A stretch of 7,266 nucleotides of DNA from contig JALOPC010000078.1 in the NCBI GenBank assembly GCA_025454095.1, positions 1 to 7,266 of the forward strand. The letters are read 5' to 3'. The notes beneath the pieces are model-generated. The model had not been told where the DNA came from. It worked only from the letters and a program-made list of their open reading frames with translations, and made no database searches. Shown here one piece after another: positions 1-7,266 of the stretch. Position 1 is the first letter of the stretch; every line of letters starts with the position of its first letter. The stretch is from Syntrophales bacterium. Lineage in GTDB: Bacteria > Desulfobacterota > Syntrophia > Syntrophales > UBA2192. The translations under genes and the position numbers were made by a program.

Positions 1-92
1 CTTGCGGCCTCGTCCTGCAGGGTGCCGGCACACCCGATTGCGGCAGGGATCAGGAGCAGGCAGAGCAGTTTTCGTGTTCGGGCTTTTTCCAT
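1..92 (-). CDS. Predicted lipoprotein, N-terminal fragment (runs off left edge)
   Basis: Reading the reverse strand from an ATG at 92-90 gives an open frame of 30 codons to the window edge. The start is a classic lipoprotein signal peptide: a basic n-region (MEKARTRK), a hydrophobic core (LLCLLLIPAA) and a lipobox A-I-G-C with the lipidated cysteine at residue 21. After Cys21 the sequence turns polar (AGTLQDEAA). The residue after the cysteine is Ala, not Asp, which for enterobacterial sorting rules would favour the outer membrane. A weak Shine-Dalgarno (GGAAAG) lies 9 nt upstream of the ATG, and no alternative in-frame start was seen just upstream. The gene is divergent from hrpA across a 236-bp gap. 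Only the export signal can be read; the mature domain lies outside the window, so no function is assigned. Confidence 0.7.
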   Translation of the reverse strand, partial: MEKARTRKLLCLLLIPAAIGCAGTLQDEAA

Positions 93-138
93 CGACGTGG
101 GCTTTCCGGTTCGTGCGGTTGCAGCACCGCGCTTTGCA

Positions 139-167
139 TTTATCTCACGCCTCGACGCGTTCCGCAA
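139..167 (-). promoter_or_regulatory. Candidate sigma70-type promoter for the lipoprotein gene
   Basis: On the reverse strand, TTGCGG (+ strand 162-167) and GATAAA (+ strand 139-144) are separated by exactly 17 nt. They match 3 of 6 and 4 of 6 consensus positions. The -10 element lies about 46 nt upstream of the ATG. The match is weak and rests only on spacing and position. Confidence 0.25.
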
Positions 168-208
168 GCCGGTATTCGTCGTAGCGGTCGAGGTACCGAG
201 AGTTCATC

Positions 209-220
209 TGCCTCGAGGCA
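209..220. promoter_or_regulatory. 12-bp perfect palindrome in the divergent intergenic region
   Basis: TGCCTCGAGGCA is perfectly self-complementary. It lies between the two divergent genes, upstream of the candidate promoters of both. A dimeric DNA-binding protein could bind such a site, but a 12-bp GC-rich palindrome can also arise by chance, and no matching regulator is known here. Confidence 0.25.
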
Positions 221-247
221 TGTCGAGAAGGAAAGACCCTGAGACGG

Positions 248-277
248 TTGACAGAACCCCCTCTTTCCCGATATGGA
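248..277 (+). promoter_or_regulatory. Candidate sigma70-type promoter for hrpA
   Basis: A consensus -35 box TTGACA (248-253) is followed after 18 nt by TATGGA (272-277), a partial -10 match. Transcription would start near 284, leaving a leader of about 45 nt before the ATG at 329. The TTGACA is also the left arm of an imperfect inverted repeat reaching to 292. The codon TTG at 248 is in frame with the hrpA 5' segment, but it is read here as part of the -35 box and not as a start. Confidence 0.35.
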
Positions 278-328
278 GGGCTTCAGTGTCAATCGAGGAT
301 GAACCCGTTGCCGTTGCCATCGGACAGA

Positions 329-3300
329 ATGAAAAGCCTTCGCGCAAAACTGCACACCGTCATGCGTGCCGACCGCATCGCCCTGCTCCGGGAGCTGGGG
401 AAACTTCAGTCGACCAAGAAGCCGGGCGATCTCGATGCGGCCCTGGCCCGGCTGGAGAAGAGGCTGGGGCTTGCCGTATCCCGGCGCCCTGCCCATCGCC
501 GCCAGGCGGCACGACATCGTCGAGGCCATCCGCAGGCACCCCGTGGTCATCATCACCGGGGAGACCGGCTCGGGCAAGACGACACAGATCCCCAAGATGT
601 GCCTCGAGGCGGGCCGGGGCCTCGACGGCCGGATCGGCTGCACGCAGCCGAGAAGGGTGGCCGCGATGACGGTGAGCCAGCGCATCGCCGAGGAGATGGG
701 GGAAGACCTCGGCCGCTCGGTGGGATACAAGATCCGCTTCGAAGACCGTACGTCGCCCGAGGGCTTCATCAAGATCATGACCGACGGCATCCTCCTCATG
801 GAGGCCCAGGCCGACCCTTTCCTCAATGATTACGATACCATCATCGTCGACGAGGCGCACGAGCGCAGCCTCAACATCGACTTCGTGCTGGGCATCCTGA
901 AAAACCTCCTGCGACGGCGCAGGGACCTCAAGATCGTCATCACCTCCGCCACGATCGACACGGAGAAGTTCTCCGCCGCCTTCGGGGGGGCCCCGATCAT
1001 CGAGGTCTCGGGGCGCCTGTACCCCGTGGACATCCGCTACGAGCCCCCCGAAGAGGACCCCGAGGAAATCACCCACGTCGAGGCCGCCGTGAGGGTTGTT
1101 GACGACCTTCTCGATGAAGGCGGAAGCGGCGACATCCTGGTCTTCATGCCCACGGAGCAGGACATCCGGGAAACCTGCGAGCAGCTCGAGGGGCGCGACC
1201 GCCGGGGGGTGAGAATCCTGCCGATGTACGCGCGACTTTCCTCGCAGGAGCAGCGCCGCGTCTTCGTCCCGATCGCGGAGCGCAAGGTCGTCGTGGCCAC
1301 CAACGTCGCCGAGACCTCCATCACGATCCCCGGCATCCGCTTCGTCGTGGACACGGGGCTTGCCCGCATCTCCTATTACAACCCCCGCACGAGGACCTCG
1401 GGACTGCCCGTCCGGCCCATCTCCCGCAGCAGCGCCGACCAGCGGGCGGGCCGCTGCGGCCGCGTGGAACGGGGCGTCTGCATCCGGCTCTATTCCCGCG
1501 AGGATTACGAGAGCCGGGCCTTCTACACGCCCCCCGAGATCCTTCGCTCCAATCTGGCCGAGGTCATCCTCCGGATGCTCGCCCTGCGCATTGACGACCC
1601 GGCCGTGTTCCCCTTCGTGGATCCGCCCGCGCCCAAGAGCATTCGCGGCGGCTACGACATCCTCGAAGAACTCGGCGCCATCGAGCGCGAGGGAAGCGGG
1701 GACGGGGATGCCCGCTGGCGCCTCACCGAGCGGGGCCGCCGGATGGCGCGCCTGCCGCTGGACCCCCGGATATCCAGGATGATCCTGGAGGCCGAAAAGG
1801 AAGGCTGCCTTCCCGAGATCCTCGTCATCGCGGCGGCGCTCAGCACCCAGGACCCGCGGGAGCGCCCTGCCGGAAAGGAGAAGGAGGCCGACGCCGCCCA
1901 GGCCTCGTTCGTGAACCCCGCTTCGGACTTCCTCACCCTGTTGACCCTCTGGGGGCGCTTCCGCGAAAGCGCGCCGGCCGCAAAGTCGCCAGGCCGGCTG
2001 CGGCGGTTCTGCCGGGACCACTTTCTCTCTTTTCGCCGGTTGAAGGAGTGGCGCGACGTGCACGGCCAGCTCAAGGAAATCGTCGAGGAGGAAGCGCCTG
2101 CGCCTCCGGGAAAGCCCCGCGGCAAGACTCCCGACGGCGATCCCCAGGCCTGGTACGGCCGGATCCACCGCTCGGTGCTGAGCGGCTATCTCTCGAACAT
2201 CGCCGTGAAGAAGGAGAAGAACGCCTACGGAGCCACGGGCGGCCGCCAGGTCGTGATCTTCCCGGGCTCGGGCCTCTACAACCGCGGCGGCGACTGGATC
2301 GTGGCGGCGGAACTCGTGGAGACGACCCAGCTCTTTGCCCGCACGGCCGCCAACATCGACCGGGGCTGGCTCGAGGCCCTGGGCGGGAGCCTCTGCCGCC
2401 CGACCTATTTCAACCCTCGCTGGGACCGCAGGCGGGGCGAGGTGACGGCCACCGAGCGCGTGAGCCTCTACGGCCTCGTGATCGTCGAGGAGCGCCGCGT
2501 TTCCTTCGGCCGCATCGACCCCGGGGAGGCGACACAGGTGTTCATCCGCGAGGCCCTCGTGCCGGCCGAGATCGACAGGCCCCCTGCCTTCCTCGCCCAC
2601 AACCGAGATCTCATCGAACGGGTGCGGGACATGGAGAACAGGCTCCGCAGGCGCACGCTGCTCACCACGGACGACGTCCTGGCCGCCTTTTACGAGGAAC
2701 GGCTCCGGGACGTCTTCGACGTGCGGACCCTGCAGAGGATGATCCGGGACCGGGGAAGCGACGCATTTCTCCGAATGACCGAGGAGGACGTGCTCCGGCA
2801 GGCGCCGGACCCGGACGAGCTTGCCCTGTTCCCCGATGCGCTGCCCGCGGGCAGGCTCGCGCTTCCCCTGAGCTACCGGTTCAGCCCGGGAGACGCCGCC
2901 GACGGGGTGACCCTGAAGCTGCCGGCCAGCGCGCTCACCGGTCTCAAACCCGAGGCCCTTGAGCGGGCCGTCCCGGGACTGCTGCGCGAGAGGGTGACGG
3001 CGCTCGTCAAGGCCCTTCCCCGGGACATCCGCAGACACCTCGTCCCCGTCCCGCAATCGGTGGAAACCATCCTTCGGGACATCGGGGAGAGCAAAGGATC
3101 GCTGCCTGCGGCCCTCTCGGGAAGCCTGAAGCGCCGGTTCCGGCTCGACGTGCCCCTTTCGGCCTGGGACCTGGAAGGGCTCCCCGATCACCTCAAGCTC
3201 CGCTTCGCCGTCGTGGACGCCAGGGGAAAGGAGCTTCGCTCGACACGGGACATCGAATCCCTCAGAAAGGACCGCCTGGAAGAGGAGGAGTCGCGTGCCT

Positions 3301-4220
3301 TGGGCCGGGCCAGGGCGGCCTGGGAGCGGACGGGGGCCAAGGGCTGGGAACTCCACGGACTTCCCGAGGAAATTCCCGATGAAATTCAGCTGGACGCACG
3401 CAACATCCTCGAAGGGGTGGCCTACCCGGCCCTCACCCCCGCCGGCGAGGCAGTCGACCTGCGACTGCTGAGAAACCGCAGGGAAGCCGAGGAGACCCAC
3501 CGGTCCGGTATCCGGGCCCTGCTGACCCTTCGTTTCAGGAAGGATCTGGAGACGCTGCGGCGCTACCTCGCCCTGCGGGGTGAGATGAAGGTCTGGTCCG
3601 CCTACTTCGGGGGGGCCAGGGCGCTGGAAGACGGTCTTTACCAGGGCCTGGTCCGCCGGCTCCTGGAGAGGAACATCCGCACGCGCAGGGCTTTCGAGGA
3701 TTATGTGCGAACCCTCGGGCAGGAGCTGCTGAAGGCGCCCCAGAAGCTTCTCGAAGAAGTGGAGCCCGTCCTGCGGGCGTATCACGAGACCCGTCAGGCC
3801 CTCGCCGGGCTCGAGGCGGCCAACCTCTCGAACCGGACGGTTCTCGGCTTCCTCGGCCAGATGCGCGCCGAGCTGGAGAGGCTGCTCCCCGTTTCGTTCC
3901 TGGAGCTCTATGACCGGGAGCGCCTTCCCCAGCTTGCCCGTTATCTCAAAGCCCTGCAGGTCCGCGCTGAACGAGGGGCCGTTCATCTCGACAGGGACCG
4001 GGCGCGGGCCGCCGAAATCCGCCCCTACGACGAGAAGCTCGCCGAACTGCGGAAGGCCCTCCCCCTCTCGGCATCGCCCGACAGGGCGGCGGCCGTCGAC
4101 GAGTACCGCTGGATGGTGGAGGAGTACCGGGTGTCGCTCTTCGCTCAGGGGATCAAGACCCCCTACCCCGTCTCGCCGAAGCGGTTGCGCGAGAAGATCC
4201 GCGAAATCGAGAGATTATAA
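329..4220 (+). CDS. hrpA: ATP-dependent RNA helicase HrpA (DEAH box), with a 5' frameshift
   Basis: This is a DEAH-box (DEAH/RHA family) ATP-dependent RNA helicase. E. coli HrpA, the family model, is implicated in RNA processing and in rescuing stalled ribosomes. The reading frame changes once. Codons from ATG 329 encode MKSLRAKLHTVMRADRIALL..., which resembles the HrpA N-terminus, up to about 470. From about 471 the match continues in the next frame as YPGALPIAARRHDI. Dropping one base between 466 and 476 gives a 1,296-residue protein, against about 1,300 in E. coli. In that numbering: Walker A GETGSGKTT (Lys83), DEAH at 174-177, SAT at 206-208, ILVFMPTEQDIR near 270, ATNVAETS at 323-330, QRAGRCGR at 371-378. 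A winged-helix/HA2 part and an OB-like region (~610-680) follow, then the HrpA-specific DUF3418 C-terminal region from about 700 to an ending typical of the family. Every visible motif is intact, so only the start is disrupted. A gene caller keeping one frame would begin at 366 and give a spurious W/S/R-rich N-terminus. ATG 329 has only a weak ribosome site; ATG 299 is an alternative. Family assignment is very sure; the start is tentative. Confidence 0.93.
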
Positions 4221-4252
4221 TCGACGGGGCAAGGCCGATTGCGCCACGTCGA
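4221..4252 (+). terminator. Possible stem-loop just after the hrpA stop codon
   Basis: TCGACGGGGC (4221-4230) can pair with GCCACGTCGA (4243-4252) with one G/A mismatch and a 12-nt loop. It begins immediately after the TAA stop. There is no T-run downstream, so it is not a canonical intrinsic terminator. It may instead protect the mRNA 3' end or have no role. Confidence 0.25.
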
Positions 4253-4278
4253 CCCGATACGCGGCGGATCGTCCCGTT

Positions 4279-4290
4279 GTAAAATTTTAC
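4279..4290. promoter_or_regulatory. 12-bp perfect AT-rich palindrome upstream of the response regulator
   Basis: GTAAAATTTTAC is perfectly self-complementary and sits in one of the few AT-rich patches of an otherwise very GC-rich window. It overlaps the -35 element of the promoter candidate at 4286-4314. A repressor bound here would be placed to block polymerase. Its role as an operator is inferred from position and symmetry only. Confidence 0.35.
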
Positions 4291-4314
4291 TGGGATTTCG
4301 GGGAAAGATGTAAT
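4286..4314 (+). promoter_or_regulatory. Candidate sigma70-type promoter for the response regulator gene
   Basis: TTTACT (4286-4291) and TGTAAT (4309-4314) are separated by 17 nt. They match 4 of 6 and 5 of 6 positions of the -35 and -10 consensus. The predicted start near 4321 gives a leader of about 65 nt. That leader contains a GC-rich stretch (4334-4360) able to form alternative stems, GCCGC/GCGGC or GCGGG G/CCCCGC type. The AT-rich patch stands out strongly from its surroundings. Confidence 0.45.
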
Positions 4315-4385
4315 AAAAGGTAACGTTTCGAAGGCCGCGGGGCCGGGGCGGCTTCCCCGCACCGCACCGACAAGGGTACCCGTCC

Positions 4386-4769
4386 ATGGAAAAAACGATG
4401 CTGATTGTGGACGACGAGGTGACCGTCCGGGAGATCTTCAGGGATTTCTTCGGAGCCTCCGGTTACCAGGTCCTGACGGCGGAAGGCGCCGACAACGCCA
4501 TCGAGATTCTCAACGATCGGGAGATCGACGTGATCTTCCTCGACCTGCGGCTCTTCGGGACCAACGGGCTCGAGCTGGGCCGGCAGATCCGCAAGGAAAA
4601 GCCCCTCACCATCCTCTTCGCCATCACGGGGTGGGCCGGCCTCTTCGAGGTCGAGGAGTGCCGGGAAGCGGGCTTCGACGATTTCTTCATCAAGCCCGTG
4701 GAATTCGAGATGCTCCAGAAGGCCGTCGAAAATGCCTTCGAGCGGGTCGAGCGGTGGAGGAAAAGATAG
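4386..4769 (+). CDS. Stand-alone response regulator receiver (REC) domain protein
   Basis: This 127-residue protein is a single CheY-like receiver domain with no DNA-binding or enzymatic output domain. The acidic metal-binding pair is D9/D10, the phosphoacceptor is D53 in IFLDLRLFG, the conserved Thr is T81 in AITG, and the conserved Lys is K103 followed by P104 (FIKP). The switch aromatic three residues before K103 is Phe100. Position D53+4, usually proline (LDxxMP), is Phe57 here. ATG 4386 is chosen because AAGGG lies 9 nt upstream; the ATG at 4398 would remove part of strand 1. It presumably takes phosphate from a sensor kinase and acts by protein contact, as in phosphorelay or CheY/Spo0F-type proteins. 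No kinase gene is visible nearby, so the pathway is unknown. It has its own promoter candidate and is separated from hrpA by 165 bp and from groEL by 122 bp. The short C-terminal tail (ERVERWRKR) is basic. Confidence 0.92.
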   Translation: MEKTMLIVDDEVTVREIFRDFFGASGYQVLTAEGADNAIEILNDREIDVIFLDLRLFGTNGLELGRQIRKEKPLTILFAITGWAGLFEVEECREAGFDDFFIKPVEFEMLQKAVENAFERVERWRKR

Positions 4770-4789
4770 GGCACGCAGCCGATGCGGCC

Positions 4790-4817
4790 TTGACAACCGG
4801 GAAGGCGTCATTACCTT
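4790..4817 (+). promoter_or_regulatory. Candidate sigma70-type promoter for groEL
   Basis: A perfect TTGACA (4790-4795) is followed after 16 nt by TACCTT (4812-4817), a partial -10 match. Initiation would fall near 4825, about 67 nt upstream of the groEL ATG. The spacer and -10 lie inside a stem-forming inverted repeat (4797-4830). I looked for a CIRCE operator (TTAGCACTC-N9-GAGTGCTAA), the usual HrcA target before groE genes, and saw none between 4770 and 4891. Confidence 0.4.
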
Positions 4818-4837
4818 TATGACGGCCCGGTTCTTTT
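4797..4837 (+). terminator. Stem-loop with T-rich tail after the response regulator gene
   Basis: CCGGG (4797-4801) pairs with CCCGG (4826-4830), and inside it CGTCAT (4806-4811) pairs with ATGACG (4819-4824). An asymmetric internal loop (AAGG against G) and a 7-nt apical loop complete the stem. TTCTTTT follows directly at 4831-4837, as in an intrinsic terminator. It begins 28 nt after the response-regulator stop codon. The structure also covers the groEL promoter candidate, so it may act as a terminator, an operator, or both. Confidence 0.5.
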
Positions 4838-4867
4838 GCACCTGTCAATCAATACCATCTCACATAG

Positions 4868-6487
<1,620 letters not shown>

Positions 6488-6524
6488 GCGGCACCGAACA
6501 AGAGTACCCGCAAAGAAGCGTTCC

Positions 6525-6565
6525 AGCCCCCGGGGAAGCCCGTTCTTCCCCGGGGGCTCTTCTCT
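6525..6565 (+). terminator. Strong rho-independent terminator after groEL
   Basis: AGCCCCCGGGGAAG (6525-6538) pairs perfectly with CTTCCCCGGGGGCT (6545-6558), giving a 14-bp GC-rich stem with a 6-nt loop, followed by CTTCTCT. It lies 37 nt after the groEL stop. The pyrimidine tail is interrupted by C residues, but the stem is by far the most stable one in the window. It implies that groEL transcription ends here and that the following gene is largely separate. Confidence 0.88.
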
Positions 6566-6607
6566 CAACTCACAGCGCAAAGACCGGGAGGAGCGTCGGG
6601 ACGTGCC

Positions 6608-7266
6608 ATGACTCCATCATCCAAATCCCCTGCCATCACCCATCCTGCCGTCATGCCCGCCACGCGCGGGGAATCCCTGCTTCGGGAGTTCGACCGCCTC
6701 GGCGGACGGGAAATCCTGGAGCGCGTCCTGCGGGAGGCCGACCCCCGCGCGCTCGTCGAGGCGTTCCCCGCCGGGGATTTCTACTGGATCGTCAAGAAGG
6801 TCGGCGCGGACGACTGCCTTCCCCTTCTGGAGCTGGCCACGCCGGACCAGTGGCAGTACCTGCTGGACCTCGAGATCTGGGACCGCGACGAGATCAACGG
6901 TGCGGAGGTTCTTGCCTGGCTGAAGCGCCTCGTCGAGGCGGACCGGCCCAGAACGGTCCGGTGGCTGATCAACGAGGGGAGCCCCCTTCTGTACTATACG
7001 CTCCAAATGAGCATCGAGGTCATGGTCCGGGAAGAGGACAACAAGGAGTTCGAGATTCCCGAGGGGTTCTTCACCCACGACGGGACCCTGTTCCTGAATG
7101 CCCTCGACCCCGAATCCGAGCCCTTCCTGCGGGAATTGACGGGAGCCATTGCCGCCGCCAGCCTGGCCGCGTTTCAAACCCTGATGTCCAGCCTCTCCAG
7201 CACGGTACCCTCCGAGATGGAGGAAGGGATGTACCGGATGCGAAACGTGCGCCTGGCGGAGAGCGG
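6608..7266 (+). CDS. DUF6178-like protein of unknown function, N-terminal 219 residues (runs off right edge)
   Basis: An open frame from ATG 6608 continues to the window edge without a stop. After a short Ser/Pro/Thr-rich N-terminus, it is predominantly helical and acidic. Short helical units recur (LLREFDRL, ILERVLREADPRALVEAFP, CLPLLELATPDQWQYLLDLEIWDRDEI). This pattern resembles the DUF6178 family, which I recall mainly from Deltaproteobacteria; its function is unknown. The helical-repeat look also recalls MgtE N-type domains, but no membrane segment is seen in this part. No signal peptide is present, so it is probably cytosolic. GGGAGGAG lies 14 nt upstream of the ATG, rather far, while GGGA at 6598-6601 lies 6 nt upstream. 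The next in-frame ATG (6653) has no ribosome site. It begins 42 nt after the groEL terminator, leaving little room for its own promoter, so it may depend partly on read-through. That it is a real gene is sure; the family name is moderately sure. Confidence 0.8.
   Translation, partial: MTPSSKSPAITHPAVMPATRGESLLREFDRLGGREILERVLREADPRALVEAFPAGDFYWIVKKVGADDCLPLLELATPDQWQYLLDLEIWDRDEINGAEVLAWLKRLVEADRPRTVRWLINEGSPLLYYTLQMSIEVMVREEDNKEFEIPEGFFTHDGTLFLNALDPESEPFLRELTGAIAAASLAAFQTLMSSLSSTVPSEMEEGMYRMRNVRLAES

Noticed and set aside
248..329. TTG 248 as the hrpA start codon
   Set aside because: It is in frame with the 5' segment, but the bases are a perfect TTGACA -35 box. The added residues (TEPPLSRYGG…) do not resemble an HrpA N-terminus.
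366..470. ATG 366 as the true start of hrpA
   Set aside because: It is in the main frame, but residues up to about 470 (MPTASPCSGSWGNF…) look non-native, while the other frame over the same bases matches the HrpA N-terminus.
2048..2962. A 304-codon + strand open frame inside hrpA
   Set aside because: It is an alternative-frame reading of the helicase gene, with Arg/Gly/Pro-rich low-complexity translation and no domain.
360..3986. A 1,208-codon open frame on the - strand opposite hrpA
   Set aside because: It lies exactly antisense to a clearly recognised helicase. Long antisense frames without stops are expected in high-GC genes with strong third-position G/C bias. The translation is a low-complexity mix of Gly, Arg, Pro, Glu, Asp and His with no recognisable domain.

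Overview
The window is high-GC DNA (roughly two thirds G+C in the genes). It carries four protein genes on the + strand and the first codons of one divergent gene on the - strand. The gene content and protein style suggest a Deltaproteobacterium in the broad sense (Desulfobacterota, Syntrophus/Syntrophobacter-like). The pointers are an HrpA-type helicase, a GroEL without a Gly-Gly-Met tail that stands apart from groES, and a protein resembling the DUF6178 family. The lineage is inferred from protein resemblance; no search was run.

Layout. Positions 1-92 (-) hold the N-terminus of a predicted lipoprotein that runs off the left edge. Positions 93-328 are a divergent intergenic region with weak promoter candidates in both directions, a 12-bp perfect palindrome and a 45-bp imperfect inverted repeat. 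Positions 329-4220 (+) encode a full-length HrpA-family DEAH-box RNA helicase, but its first ~46 codons lie in a different frame from the rest. One extra base between about 466 and 476 separates the two parts. Positions 4221-4385 are a leader with an AT-rich promoter candidate and a 12-bp palindrome. Positions 4386-4769 (+) encode a stand-alone response-regulator receiver domain. Positions 4770-4891 hold a stem-loop with a T-rich tail that overlaps a candidate groEL promoter. Positions 4892-6487 (+) encode GroEL, followed by a strong terminator at 6525-6565. From 6608 (+) a DUF6178-like gene runs off the right edge.

How the genes relate. They do not form an obvious pathway. hrpA, the receiver gene and groEL each have their own intergenic control region, so they look like separate transcription units on one strand. 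The receiver has no histidine kinase or output domain beside it, and groEL has no groES or CIRCE element beside it. RNA helicase plus chaperonin fits a general stress or RNA/protein quality-control neighbourhood, but that is only an inference from adjacency.

I found no mobile element, CRISPR array, tRNA, rRNA or recognisable defence system. The observations most worth checking are the hrpA 5' frameshift, the overlapping terminator/promoter before groEL, the orphan tail-less GroEL, and the palindromes over the candidate promoters.
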